From Streptomyces sp. A1136 (GTDB lineage: Bacteria > Actinomycetota > Actinomycetes > Streptomycetales > Streptomycetaceae): a stretch of 38,289 nucleotides of DNA. The translations under genes were made by a program, and so were the position numbers. The notes below the pieces were generated by a model. The model worked only from the letters and a program-made list of their open reading frames with translations. It was not told the DNA's origin and searched no databases. Positions 15,640 through 24,351 of the stretch are shown one piece after another (the first letter of the stretch is position 1; every line of letters starts with the position of its first letter). The stretch lies in the NCBI RefSeq assembly GCF_004795055.1, contig NZ_SSBJ01000053.1, forward strand, positions 1 through 38,289, read 5' to 3'.

Positions 15640-16830
15640 GTGAAGCGGCACACCATCGAGCCCCGTCCCGACTGGCAGAAGACCGTCGAGGAACAGGGCC
15701 TGATCTACCCCCTGACCCGCTACCCCGACGATTCCCTGCGGCCCTACTGGGACGAGAGCGCGTACTACTCCTTCTCCCTGCCCGAGATCGAGGCGCTGGA
15801 GGACGTCGTCGAGGAACTGCACGCCATGTGCCTCGCGGCGGCGGCGCACATCGTCGAGCACGACCGCTTCGCGGACCTGGGCATCCACGATCGCGCGCTC
15901 GCCGCCCGTATCGCCGAGTCCTGGCGGCGCCGCGCCGAACAGCCTTCTCTGTACGGCCGTTTCGACCTGCGCCACGACGATTCCGGCGCCCCGGCCAAGC
16001 TGCTGGAGTACAACGCGGACACCCCCACCTCGTTGGTGGAGGCGGCGAGTCCGCAGTGGTTCTGGATGGAGGAACGCTTCCCCGGCGCCGACCAGTGGAA
16101 CTCCCTGCACGAGCGGTTGGTCGAGGCGTGGCGCCGGCAGGCGGAGCTGCTGCCGCCGGGGCCCGTGCACTTCGCGCACTCCGAGACCGACGAGCTGGGC
16201 GAGGACCTGATGACGGTCGCCTACCTCCAGGAGACCGCCGAACAGGCCGGGTTGGCCACGCACGCCCTGTCGGTGGAACAGATCGGCTGGGACGGCCTCT
16301 CGGGCCGGTTCGTGGACGACCGGCTGCGGTTCATCCGCAGCTGTTTCAAGCTCTACCCGTGGGAGTGGCTGGTCGGGGACGAGTTCGGCCCGCACGTCCT
16401 GGCCACCTACGACCACGGCGGGGGCTCCGGCAGCACCTGCTGGATCGAACCGCTGTGGAAGATGCTCCTCGCCAACAAGGCACTGCTGGCGATCCTGTGG
16501 GAGCTGTTCCCCGAGCACCCCAACCTGCTGCCCGCCTACCTCGACGGGCCGCGCGAGCTCGCGGACACCACCGGCTTCGCGGCGAAGCCGCTGCTGGGCC
16601 GCGAGGGCGCGGGGGTCACCTTGCACCCGGTGGGCGGGGCGCCGTTCGTGCCGGAGGAGGACGAGACGTACGTCTTCCAGGCCCTGGCCCCGCTGCCGGA
16701 CTTCGACGGCAACCGGGTGGTGCTCGGCGCGTGGGTCGTCGAGGAGGAGGCGGCGGGGCTGGGCATCCGGGAGTCGGCGGGGCCGGTCACGGACGAGTAC
16801 GCCCGCTTCCTGCCCCACGTCATCCTGTAG
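15640..16830 (+). CDS. Glutathionylspermidine synthase-like ATP-grasp protein (YgiC/YjfC type)
   Basis: 396 residues, GTG at 15640 with GGGAAGG upstream, 16 bp after the lipoprotein gene. It has the ATP-grasp synthetase domain of glutathionylspermidine synthase but no amidase domain. Visible motifs include LLEYNADTPTSLVEAA, KLYPWEWLVGDEFG, WIEPLWKMLLANKALL, AKPLLGREGAGV and the C-terminal GPVTDEYARFLPHVI. The family forms an amide bond between a peptide-type carboxylate and an amine. Streptomycetes use mycothiol rather than glutathione, so the true substrate is unlikely to be glutathione. The pairing with a YgiB-like lipoprotein suggests an envelope role. Ends 15 bp from rocD, tail to tail. 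Confidence 0.85.
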   Translation: MKRHTIEPRPDWQKTVEEQGLIYPLTRYPDDSLRPYWDESAYYSFSLPEIEALEDVVEELHAMCLAAAAHIVEHDRFADLGIHDRALAARIAESWRRRAEQPSLYGRFDLRHDDSGAPAKLLEYNADTPTSLVEAASPQWFWMEERFPGADQWNSLHERLVEAWRRQAELLPPGPVHFAHSETDELGEDLMTVAYLQETAEQAGLATHALSVEQIGWDGLSGRFVDDRLRFIRSCFKLYPWEWLVGDEFGPHVLATYDHGGGSGSTCWIEPLWKMLLANKALLAILWELFPEHPNLLPAYLDGPRELADTTGFAAKPLLGREGAGVTLHPVGGAPFVPEEDETYVFQALAPLPDFDGNRVVLGAWVVEEEAAGLGIRESAGPVTDEYARFLPHVIL

Positions 16831-16845
16831 ATCCGGGCCGGGGCC

Positions 16846-18051
16846 TCAGGCCGCGAGCACGGACCGCAGTCGGTCCAGGCCCCAGTCCAGATCCTCCTTG
16901 CCGATCACCAGCGGCGGGGCGATGCGGATGGTCGAGCCGTGGGTGTCCTTCACCAGCACCCCCAGCTCCATCAGCTTCTCGGAGATCTCCCGGCCCGTCC
17001 CGCGCGACGGGTCGATGTCGACGCCCGCCCACAGGCCGCGACCCCGGACGGCGGTCACCGCGCCACCGCCCACCAGCAGGTTCAGCTCCCGGTGCAGGTG
17101 GTCGCCGAGTTCGGCGGCACGCTGCTGGTACTCGCCGGTCCGCAGCATCGCGATCACCTCCAGGGCGACCGCGCAGGCGAGGGGGTTGCCGCCGAAGGTG
17201 GACCCGTGCTCGCCGGGCCGGAACACCCCGAGCACGTCCCGGTCGGCGACCACGGCCGAGACGGGCACGACACCGCCGCCCAGCGCCTTGCCCAGGACGT
17301 ACACGTCCGGCACGACCCCGTCGTGCGCGCACGCGAAGGTCTCGCCCGTGCGGCCGAGGCCCGACTGGATCTCGTCCGCCATGAACAGGACGTTCCGCTC
17401 GCGCGTGAGTTCGCGTACGCCCCGGAGGTAGCCGGCGGGCGGGACGAGGACGCCCGCCTCGCCCTGGATCGGTTCCAGCAGTACGGCCACGGTGTTGGAG
17501 GTCACCGCGTGGGAGAGCGCGGTGAGGTCGCCGTACGGGACGATCTCGAAGCCGGGCGTGTACGGCCCGAAGTGGTCACGGGCCTCGTGGTCCGTCGAGA
17601 ACGACACGATGGTGGTGGTCCGGCCGTGGAAGTTGTCGGCGGCCACGACGATCTTCGCGTGGCCGTCGGGGACGCCCTTGACCTCGTACCCCCACTTGCG
17701 GGCGGTCTTGACCGCCGTCTCCACCGCCTCCGCGCCCGTGTTCATGGGCAGCACCATCTCCTTGCCGCACAGGGCGGCGAGTTCGGTACAGAAGTCCGCG
17801 AAGCGGTCGTGGTGGAAGGCGCGGGAGGTGAGCGTGACCCGCTCCAACTGCGCGTGCGCGGCATCGATGAGACGGCGGTTGCCGTGGCCGAAGTTGAGCG
17901 CCGAGTAGCCGGCGAGCATGTCGAGGTACCTGCGGCCCTCCACGTCGGTCATCCACGCGCCTTCCGCCGACGCGACGACGATCGGGAGCGGGTGGTAGTT
18001 GTGCGCGCTGTGCGCGTCGGCGGTGCGGATGGCATCAGCAGTCTTCGACAC
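16846..18051 (-). CDS. rocD: Ornithine aminotransferase
   Basis: 401 residues, a normal length. It converts ornithine and 2-oxoglutarate to glutamate semialdehyde and glutamate, in arginine and proline metabolism, with PLP. Motifs: AHNYHPLPIVVASAEG, NTGAEAVETAVKTARKWGY, DNFHGRTTT, ADEIQSGLGRTG and the PLP lysine in VLGKALGGG. The GTG at 18051 (MSKTADAIR) is preferred for the GGAG five bases upstream; an ATG at 18102 has no ribosome-binding site. Divergent from glyA across 233 bp. No second arginine-catabolic gene is adjacent. Confidence 0.93.
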   Translation of the reverse strand: MSKTADAIRTADAHSAHNYHPLPIVVASAEGAWMTDVEGRRYLDMLAGYSALNFGHGNRRLIDAAHAQLERVTLTSRAFHHDRFADFCTELAALCGKEMVLPMNTGAEAVETAVKTARKWGYEVKGVPDGHAKIVVAADNFHGRTTTIVSFSTDHEARDHFGPYTPGFEIVPYGDLTALSHAVTSNTVAVLLEPIQGEAGVLVPPAGYLRGVRELTRERNVLFMADEIQSGLGRTGETFACAHDGVVPDVYVLGKALGGGVVPVSAVVADRDVLGVFRPGEHGSTFGGNPLACAVALEVIAMLRTGEYQQRAAELGDHLHRELNLLVGGGAVTAVRGRGLWAGVDIDPSRGTGREISEKLMELGVLVKDTHGSTIRIAPPLVIGKEDLDWGLDRLRSVLAA

Positions 18052-18149
18052 GGGGTCTCCGATCGTCCGGCGGGCAGTCGACGAGGTGGCGTCACTTTCC
18101 ATGTTCGCTCGTACAGCGGACGGAGAAACCTTTCTCGCGGCGCGCCCGC

Positions 18150-18155
18150 TAGGGT
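18150..18155 (+). promoter_or_regulatory. Possible -10 element upstream of glyA
   Basis: TAGGGT fits the TAGRRT pattern of vegetative streptomycete promoters and lies 130 bp before glyA, but no convincing -35 box stands 16-19 bp upstream. The rest of the rocD-glyA gap holds nothing else I can support; I saw no glycine riboswitch. Confidence 0.25.
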
Positions 18156-18284
18156 GGGGCCTACGCACGGCGACTGGCGCACGGAGAACGGACTCCGGGG
18201 GAGTCGTGCGCGCAGGACCGCACACAGGGCCGCTCGCCTGGGCCTCGCGGGGACGAGACCAGACATCGACCCCGGAGGACCGCC

Positions 18285-19553
18285 ATGACCGCGCGCCGCC
18301 ATCCCGCCCTTTCCGCGACCGACCCCGAGCTGGCGTCCTTCGTCGCGGCCGAGGAAACCCTCCAGGCACAGACGCTCCGCCTGATCCCGAGTGAGAACTA
18401 CGTCTCCGCGGCGGTGCTGGAGGCCTCCGGCACCGTCCTGCAGAACAAGTACAGCGAGGGTTACCCGGGCCGCCGTTACTACGAGGGCCAGCAGAACATA
18501 GACCGCGTCGAGTCCCTCGCGATCGAGCGGGCCAAGGGCCTGTTCGGCGTGGACCACGCGAACGTGCAGCCGTACTCCGGCTCCCCGGCGAACCTGGCCG
18601 TGTACCTGGCCTTCGCGAGGCCCGGCGACACGGTGATGGGCATGGCCCTGCCGATGGGCGGCCACCTCACGCACGGCTGGGGCGTGTCGGCGACGGGCTC
18701 CTGGTTCCGGGGCGTGCAGTACGGGGTCTCCGCCGAGACGGGGCGGATCGACTACGACGCGGTGCGGGAGCTGGCGCTCGCCGAGCGACCGAAGATCATC
18801 TTCTGTGGCGGTACCGCGCTGCCGCGCACGATCGACTTCGAGGCCTTCGGGTCGATCGCCAAGGAGGCCGGCTCGATCCTGGTCGCGGACGTGGCGCACA
18901 TCGCGGGCCTCATCGCGGGCGGGGCGCACCCCAGCCCGGCGGGTCACGTGGACGTCATCTCCACCACCACGCACAAGACGTTGCGCGGGCCGCGCGGCGC
19001 CATGCTGATGTGCCGGGAGGAGCACGCGAAGGCGATCGACAAGGCCGTCTTCCCGGGCCTCCAGGGCGGCCCGCACAACCAGACGACGGCGGGTATCGCG
19101 GTGGCGCTGCACGAGGCGGCGCAGCCGGCGTTCGTAACGTACGCGCACGCCGTCGTGGCCAATGCGAAGGCGCTGGCCGCGTCGCTGCTGGAGCGGGGCT
19201 TCGACCTGGTGTCGGGCGGAACGGACAACCACCTGATCCTGCTGGACCTCACCTCGCGGGGGGTTCCCGGCAAGGTGGCGGCCAAGGCGCTGGACCGCGC
19301 GGGGATCGTCGTGAACTACAACACGGTGCCCTTCGATCCCCGCAAGCCGTTCGACCCGTCGGGCATCCGGATCGGTACGCCGTCGCTGACGTCACGGGGG
19401 CTGTCGGTGGAGCACATGCCCGTGGTGGCGGAGTGGATCGCGCGCGCGGTCGACGCGGCCGCGGCCTCGGACGAGCGGACCCTGTCCGCCGTCCGCGGGG
19501 AGGTCTCGGAGCTCATGGCGGCCTTCCCGGCCCCCGGTCTTCCCCTGTCCTGA
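18285..19553 (+). CDS. glyA: Serine hydroxymethyltransferase
   Basis: 422 residues. It interconverts serine plus THF and glycine plus methylene-THF, feeding FolD and purine synthesis. Motifs: LIPSENYVS, NKYSEGYPGRRYYEGQQNID, QPYSGSPAN, DVAHIAGLIAGG and the PLP site STTTHKTLRGPRG. Two signatures differ from the commoner enzyme: YYEGQQNID for YYGGCExVD and GGTALPRTIDF for GGSAYPR. This marks a separate SHMT clade seen in actinobacteria. All PLP-pocket residues I can identify are kept. ATG at 18285 has CGGAGGA upstream. Confidence 0.95.
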   Translation: MTARRHPALSATDPELASFVAAEETLQAQTLRLIPSENYVSAAVLEASGTVLQNKYSEGYPGRRYYEGQQNIDRVESLAIERAKGLFGVDHANVQPYSGSPANLAVYLAFARPGDTVMGMALPMGGHLTHGWGVSATGSWFRGVQYGVSAETGRIDYDAVRELALAERPKIIFCGGTALPRTIDFEAFGSIAKEAGSILVADVAHIAGLIAGGAHPSPAGHVDVISTTTHKTLRGPRGAMLMCREEHAKAIDKAVFPGLQGGPHNQTTAGIAVALHEAAQPAFVTYAHAVVANAKALAASLLERGFDLVSGGTDNHLILLDLTSRGVPGKVAAKALDRAGIVVNYNTVPFDPRKPFDPSGIRIGTPSLTSRGLSVEHMPVVAEWIARAVDAAAASDERTLSAVRGEVSELMAAFPAPGLPLS

Positions 19554-19570
19554 CCGGCCCGAGCCCGTGA

Positions 19571-19605
19571 CGGGTCGCCGCCCGGTACCCCCGCGCGGCG
19601 ACCCG
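19571..19605 (+). terminator. glyA terminator hairpin
   Basis: A perfect 11-bp stem (CGGGTCGCCGC / GCGGCGACCCG) with a 13-nt loop begins 18 bases after the glyA stop. The remainder of the gap to trpS (19606-19810) is GC-rich without a recognisable feature. Confidence 0.75.
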
Positions 19606-19810
19606 CCGTCCGGCCCCGCCGGCGAGGCCGTGTCCGCCGGCTCCGCCGGAAGGGGCGGGCGGCCGGAAAGCGGTCGCTCGACCGGGGCAAGATCCGGTCG
19701 GGGCGCTACCGCCCGGTATCGCGGCGGGGGCCCGGGAACAGCGGCGCGACCCGGAAGGTTCCGGCCGGCGACGGGCCCGAGCCCGGCGCCGCACCTGAGA
19801 GAATGGAGCC

Positions 19811-20824
19811 ATGGCTTCTGATCGTCCTCGCGCGCTCTCCGGCATCCAGCCCACCTCCGGTTCGTTCCACCTCGGGAACTACCTCGGAGCCATCCGCCAG
19901 TACGTCGCCCTGCAGGAGACGCACGACGCCTTCTACATGGTCGTCGACCTGCACGCGATCACCATGCCGCAGGATCCGAAGGACCTCCGCGCGAACACCC
20001 GGCTCTCCGCCGCCCAGCTGCTCGCCGCCGGCCTGGACCCGGAGCGCTGCACGCTCTTCATCCAGAGCCACGTCCCCGAGCACGCGCAGCTCGGCTGGGT
20101 CATGAACTGCATCACCGGCTTCGGCGAGGCCAGCCGGATGACCCAGTTCAAGGACAAGTCCGCCAAGGGCGGGGTCAACAACGCCACCGTCGGCCTGTTC
20201 ACGTACCCGATCCTCCAGGTCGCCGACATCCTGCTCTACCAGGCGAACTCCGTCCCCGTCGGCGAGGACCAGCGCCAGCACATCGAGCTCACGCGCGACC
20301 TGGCCGAGCGCTTCAACCAGCGGTTCGGCCAGACCTTCACGCTGCCCTCCGCGCACATCGTCAAGGAGGTCGCGAAGATCTACGACCTCCAGGACCCGAC
20401 GATCAAGATGTCGAAGTCCGCGTCCTCCCCCAAGGGCCTGATCAACCTCCTCGACGAGCCCAAGGTCACCGAGAAGAAGATCAAGAGCGCGGTCACCGAC
20501 ACCGAGGCCGAGATCCGCTTCGACACGGCGAACAAGCCCGGAGTCAGCAACCTGCTCACGATCTACTCCACCCTCACGGGCGAGTCGATCCCCGCCCTGG
20601 AGGCCGCGTACGAGGGCAAGGGCTACGGCGCGCTCAAGACCGACCTCGCCGGGGCGATGGTCGACTTCGTCACACCGTTCCGGCAGCGCACCCAGGAATA
20701 CCTGGACGACCCGGAGACGCTGGACTCCATCCTGGCCAAGGGCGCGGAGAAGGCCCGGGCGGTCGCCGCCGAGACCCTGGCCCAGGCGTACGAGCGGCTC
20801 GGTTTCCTGCCCGCCAAGCACTGA
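19811..20824 (+). CDS. trpS: Tryptophanyl-tRNA synthetase
   Basis: 337 residues, class I aminoacyl-tRNA synthetase charging tRNA-Trp. The HIGH-type signature is HLGN (20-23) in SGSFHLGNYLGA and the second signature is KMSKS (199-203). VGEDQRQHIELTRDLAERFN and the catalytic Rossmann core are intact. Streptomycetes often carry two TrpRS genes; by position this looks like the constitutive one rather than the indolmycin-resistant one, but sequence comparison would be needed to be sure. The start at 19811 has only a close GGAG. Confidence 0.95.
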   Translation: MASDRPRALSGIQPTSGSFHLGNYLGAIRQYVALQETHDAFYMVVDLHAITMPQDPKDLRANTRLSAAQLLAAGLDPERCTLFIQSHVPEHAQLGWVMNCITGFGEASRMTQFKDKSAKGGVNNATVGLFTYPILQVADILLYQANSVPVGEDQRQHIELTRDLAERFNQRFGQTFTLPSAHIVKEVAKIYDLQDPTIKMSKSASSPKGLINLLDEPKVTEKKIKSAVTDTEAEIRFDTANKPGVSNLLTIYSTLTGESIPALEAAYEGKGYGALKTDLAGAMVDFVTPFRQRTQEYLDDPETLDSILAKGAEKARAVAAETLAQAYERLGFLPAKH

Positions 20825-20844
20825 CCGGCGGGAGCCCTGGCGGT

Positions 20845-20887
20845 CGAAGGGGTGGTGCCGCCACACTGAGGCGGCACCACCCCTTCG
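20845..20887 (+). terminator. trpS terminator hairpin
   Basis: A perfect 18-bp stem (starting CGAAGGGGTGGTG) with a 7-nt loop ACACTGA, 21 bases after the trpS stop. Confidence 0.9.
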
Positions 20888-20922
20888 GTGACAGACGCAA
20901 GCGACAGACGGAGGAGACAGAC

Positions 20923-21516
20923 GTGGGGACCGTAACGCTCGGCGTTTCGATCGCGGTCCCGGAGCCGTACGGCAGCCGACTCCAGGAGCTGCGCGCGGGC
21001 TTCGGGGACTCCGCCGCGCACGGCATCCCCACGCACGTCACGCTCGTCCCGCCCACGGAGGTGGAAGCCGATCGGCTCCCGGCGATCCGGGCGCACCTCG
21101 CCGAGGTCGCGGCCGGCTTCCGCGCCTTCGCGATGCGGCTGGAGGGCACGGGAACCTTCCGTCCGCTCTCGCCGGTCGTCTTCGTCAAGGTGGTGGAGGG
21201 CGGTTCCGGCTGCACCCGCCTCCAGGGCCGGCTCCGCGACCCGGAGGGGCCGCTCGACCGGGAGCTGGCCTTCCCCTACCACCCGCACGTCACCGTCGCC
21301 CACGGGATCTCCGAGGAGGCGATGGACGTGGCGTTCGCCACGCTCGCGGACTACTCGGCCGAGTGGCTGTGCGGGGGGTTCGCGCTCTACGAGCAGGGCT
21401 CGGACGGCGTCTGGCGGAAGTTGCGCGAGTACCCTTTCGGCCCCGGCCCTGCGGGCTTCCCGGCGCAGGGCTCCCCGGCGAACGAGGCGGCCGAGACGGT
21501 CATACGGCGCTCCTGA
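20923..21516 (+). CDS. 2H phosphoesterase (2'-5' RNA ligase family)
   Basis: 197 residues. The two HxT motifs that define 2H phosphoesterases are present: THVTLVPP (H38) and HPHVTVAHG, about 90 residues apart. Family members open 2',3'-cyclic phosphates or ligate 2'-5' RNA ends; the natural substrate in actinobacteria is unknown. GTG at 20923 has GGAGGAG upstream. The C-terminal 30 residues are low complexity. It lies alone between two terminator-like hairpins. Confidence 0.88.
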   Translation: MGTVTLGVSIAVPEPYGSRLQELRAGFGDSAAHGIPTHVTLVPPTEVEADRLPAIRAHLAEVAAGFRAFAMRLEGTGTFRPLSPVVFVKVVEGGSGCTRLQGRLRDPEGPLDRELAFPYHPHVTVAHGISEEAMDVAFATLADYSAEWLCGGFALYEQGSDGVWRKLREYPFGPGPAGFPAQGSPANEAAETVIRRS

Positions 21517-21547
21517 CGGAGGGGCCGCAGGGCCTGGAGCGTGCGGA

Positions 21548-21571
21548 ACCTGATCCTCCGTAGGACCAGGT
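21548..21571 (+). terminator. Hairpin after the 2H phosphoesterase gene
   Basis: ACCTG-a-TCCT ... AGGA-c-CAGGT forms a 9-bp stem with one mismatch and a 4-nt loop, 32 bases after the stop. Confidence 0.5.
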
Positions 21572-21682
21572 CGTGAAACGGACGCCTCATCGAAGGCGCC
21601 TGGCGAAAAGTCACAAACGACGACCGTAGTCCCAAATCGGCATAATCCCGGCTATTTCCGGCATCCCATTTACGGTGACCCC

Positions 21683-22654
21683 ATGGACTGGCTGACGAAG
21701 ATCCCGGTGATCGGGCCGCTGGTGGCAGCCCTGATGCGGACGCACGCCTGGCGTTCGTACGAGCGGCTCGACCGCGTGCACTGGTCCCGGCTCGCCGCCG
21801 CGATCACCTTCATCAGCTTCCTGGCGCTCTTCCCGCTGATCACCGTGGCCGCCGCCGTCGGCGCGGCGCTCCTCAGCCAGGAGCAGCTGGACCGCCTCCA
21901 GGAGACCCTCGCCCAGCAGGTCCCCGGCATCTCCGACCAACTCGACCTCAACGCCCTCGTCGCCAACGCGGGCACCGTCGGCTTGGTGGCGGGCGGCCTG
22001 CTGCTCTTCACCGGCATCGGCTGGGTCGGCTCGATGCGGGACTGCCTGCGCGCCGTCTGGGGCAAGGACGACGAGGACCAGGGCAACCCGGTCGTCCGCA
22101 AGGGCAAGGACGCGCTCGTCCTGTTCGGGCTGGGCGGCGCCGGACTGGCCTCGGCCGCCGCCTCGATCATCGGGTCCAGCGCGGTCGGCAAGTTCGGCGA
22201 GCTGCTCGGTGTCCCGCAGCACGGCGCGGGCGGCGTCGTCCTGCGTGCGGGTGCGTTCCTGGTCGGCGTACTGGCCGCCTTCCTGTTGCTGCTCTACCTC
22301 CTGACCCTGCTCCCCGGGGTCGAACCGCGCCGTGGCCGGCTGATCCAGGCGGCGCTCATCGGCGCGGCCGGATTCGAGCTGCTGAAACTGCTGCTCAGCG
22401 GCTACATCCGCGAGGTCGCGGGGAAGAGCATGTACGGCGCCTTCGGCGTGCCGATCGCCTTGCTGCTCTGGATCAACTTCACGGCGAAGCTGCTGCTGTT
22501 CTGCGCCGCGTGGACGGCCGCCGACGACGGGCGGGACGAGAAGGCCGCGACCGACGACGGGCCGGACGAGAAGGCAGCCGCAGTCGGGACGGCCGCGAAG
22601 GGCGGGAAGGGCGAGAGGGACGACACGCGCGAGGAGCACGCGGGGGCGGCCTGA
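21683..22654 (+). CDS. YihY/BrkB-family membrane protein
   Basis: 323 residues with six hydrophobic segments; the first, AAITFISFLALFPLITVAAA, carries the family pattern of helix 1, and later GWVGSMRDCLRAVWG, LPGVEPRRG and the YGAFGVPIALLLWINFTAK region are typical of YihY/BrkB proteins. The family was once called ribonuclease BN by error; its function is unknown. The C-terminal 60 residues are charged and hydrophilic and contain a duplicated decapeptide (DDGRDEKAAT, DDGPDEKAAA). ATG at 21683; the upstream DNA is AT-richer than its surroundings. Convergent with the carboxypeptidase gene. Confidence 0.88.
   Translation: MDWLTKIPVIGPLVAALMRTHAWRSYERLDRVHWSRLAAAITFISFLALFPLITVAAAVGAALLSQEQLDRLQETLAQQVPGISDQLDLNALVANAGTVGLVAGGLLLFTGIGWVGSMRDCLRAVWGKDDEDQGNPVVRKGKDALVLFGLGGAGLASAAASIIGSSAVGKFGELLGVPQHGAGGVVLRAGAFLVGVLAAFLLLLYLLTLLPGVEPRRGRLIQAALIGAAGFELLKLLLSGYIREVAGKSMYGAFGVPIALLLWINFTAKLLLFCAAWTAADDGRDEKAATDDGPDEKAAAVGTAAKGGKGERDDTREEHAGAA
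22521..22580 (+). repeat. 30-bp in-frame duplication in the YihY tail
   Basis: 22521-22550 is repeated at 22551-22580 with few changes, doubling a ten-residue acidic/basic unit in the C-terminal tail. Confidence 0.8.
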
Positions 22655-22671
22655 CGGCGCCCGCCCCGCGG

Positions 22672-22716
22672 TGACCGCCCTGACCGCCCTGACCGCCCTG
22701 ACCGCCCTGACCGCCC
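22672..22716. repeat. Five perfect tandem copies of TGACCGCCC
   Basis: A 45-bp array of exact 9-mers lies in the short gap between the convergent YihY and carboxypeptidase genes. It belongs to neither coding frame. Confidence 0.95.
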
Positions 22717-22724
22717 CGCGATCC

Positions 22725-23984
22725 CTATACGAGATCCTCGTCCGTCGACCGGCGCCCCCGCCGTCCCGCCGGCCACCGCCGGTTAAAGGCGAACGCACCG
22801 CCCGCCAGCGCGGCCAGCGCCCCGCCCGCGATGCCGAGCGCGGTCCCCAGACCGTTGTCGCCGGGGTCGCCGCCGGTCGCCGCCTGGCTCTGCTCGTGCG
22901 ACTGGGCGGGAGCGCCCTTCGATTTCGTGTCCGCGCTCTTCGGCGGCACCAGCTGACCGATCGGCTTGACCTTCCCGGCCGCCGCGAAGCCCCAGTCGAA
23001 GAGCTCGGCCGTCTCCTCGTACACCGAGTTGATCCCACCGGCGTCCGGATTCATCACCGTGACCAGCAGCTTCTTGTTGCCGCGCTGCGCCGCCCCGGTG
23101 AAGGTGGAGCCGGCCATGCTCGTGTTGCCGTTCTTCACCCCGGCGATGCCCTTGTACGGGGAGATGCCGCCCGCGCCCGTCATCAGCCGGTTGGTGTTCT
23201 GGATCTCGAAGAAGTCGCGCGGCTTGCCCGATTCCTGTCTGCCCGGGAACTGGGCGCTCGCCGTGCCGCAGTACTCCCGGAAGTCCTGCTTCTGCAGTCC
23301 GGAGCGGGCGATGAGGGTGAGGTCGTAGGCGCTCGACACCTGACCGGGGGCGTCGTACCCGTCGGGGGAGACCACGTGCGTGTCGAGGGCCTGGAGCTCC
23401 TCGGCGTGCGCCTGCATGTCCTTGACCGTCTTCTCGATGCCGCCGTTCATGGCCGACAGCACGTGCACCGCGTCGTTGCCCGACCGCAGGAAGACGCCGA
23501 GCCAGAGGTCGTGGACGGTGTACTCGGTGTCCTCCTTGACCCCGACCAGGCTGCTGCCCGCGCCGATGTCGGCCATCTCCTGCTCGGTCACCCTGTGCAC
23601 CTGGTCCTTGGGCAGGCTCGGCAGCACCGTGTCCGCGAACAGCATCTTCATCGTGGAGGCCGGCGGCAGCCGCCAGTGCGGGTTGTGCGCGGCCAGCACC
23701 TCGCCGGTGTCGGCGTCCGCGACGATCCAGGACCGCCCCGTGAGGTTCGCCGGCAGGGCGGGCGCCCCCGGCAACAGGGTCACCTGCGTTCCGGGCTGCC
23801 CGAGTGCGGCGCCGCCGACGCTGGACATCGACGAGGGCGGCGGGGGCGCCTTGCGGGGCTTGCCCTTCCCGTCCGCCGGCACCGTCGACGGCGTGGCCGG
23901 ATCGGCGTGTGCGGGGGCGGCGAGCATCGCGGGGACCAACAGCGCGGCGGAAAGGACCGTCAGCGCGGTCTTCTTGGCAGACAC
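22725..23984 (-). CDS. D-alanyl-D-alanine carboxypeptidase, S11 family
   Basis: 419 residues. It trims the terminal D-Ala from peptidoglycan stem peptides outside the cell. A signal peptide (about 1-27) is followed by a Pro-rich linker and the serine peptidase domain, with SxxK as STMK (S110, K113) in PPASTMKML, SxN in RSGNDAV and third motif KNG in GVKNGNTSMAG. KNG instead of KTG is usual in this actinobacterial subfamily. A C-terminal helix (around LGTALGIAGGALAALAGG) and an Arg-rich end anchor it to the membrane. GTG at 23984 is chosen from the signal peptide; no clear ribosome-binding site is seen. The open frame continues antisense over the next genes, which I take as a shadow. Confidence 0.92.
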   Translation of the reverse strand: MSAKKTALTVLSAALLVPAMLAAPAHADPATPSTVPADGKGKPRKAPPPPSSMSSVGGAALGQPGTQVTLLPGAPALPANLTGRSWIVADADTGEVLAAHNPHWRLPPASTMKMLFADTVLPSLPKDQVHRVTEQEMADIGAGSSLVGVKEDTEYTVHDLWLGVFLRSGNDAVHVLSAMNGGIEKTVKDMQAHAEELQALDTHVVSPDGYDAPGQVSSAYDLTLIARSGLQKQDFREYCGTASAQFPGRQESGKPRDFFEIQNTNRLMTGAGGISPYKGIAGVKNGNTSMAGSTFTGAAQRGNKKLLVTVMNPDAGGINSVYEETAELFDWGFAAAGKVKPIGQLVPPKSADTKSKGAPAQSHEQSQAATGGDPGDNGLGTALGIAGGALAALAGGAFAFNRRWPAGRRGRRSTDEDLV

Positions 23985-24105
23985 GCAGGTGAACGTACAT
24001 CCCGATGGGCTGCCCGCAGCCGCCGACAGGTCAACCCGCCGCGACCACCGCCGGTACAGCCCACCCCGGCGCGTCCGTCCTGACGGCGAAACCGATACTG
24101 AGGGC

Positions 24106-24351
24106 ATGAAACTCAGCCGCGCCGCCTCCTGGTTCCTGCTCGCCTTCGGAGTGTGGAGCTGGTTCATCTGGGTGACCTTCGTCCGGAATTTGTGGAAGAA
24201 CGGGAGCGGCCTGTCCTTCGACGCGGCCGGTGACCCTACGGCGTACTTCTGGGTCCACCTTCTCCTCGCGGTCACGTCCTTTCTCCTGGGGACGGCCGTT
24301 GGGGTGATCGGGTTGCGCGGGGTGCGGGCGCTGCGGCGTGAGTCACGATGA
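24106..24351 (+). CDS. SCO4848-like small membrane protein
   Basis: 81 residues with two hydrophobic helices (around ASWFLLAFGVWSWFIWVTF and FWVHLLLAVTSFLLGTAVG) joined by a polar loop, and a basic C-terminus. It matches a small streptomycete membrane family named after SCO4848; function unknown. ATG at 24106 has GAGGG upstream. Its stop overlaps the next start (ATGA), so it is coupled to the metallophosphoesterase; divergent from the carboxypeptidase. Confidence 0.8.
   Translation: MKLSRAASWFLLAFGVWSWFIWVTFVRNLWKNGSGLSFDAAGDPTAYFWVHLLLAVTSFLLGTAVGVIGLRGVRALRRESR

Noticed and set aside
18052..18284. Glycine riboswitch before glyA
   Set aside because: The conserved glycine aptamer elements are not visible in this gap.
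22672..22716. CRISPR-like repeat array
   Set aside because: The units are 9 bp and contiguous, with no spacers and no cas genes.
22725..23984. Loss of the KTG motif as a sign of an inactive carboxypeptidase
   Set aside because: KNG at this place is usual in the actinobacterial S11 subfamily, and SxxK and SxN are intact.
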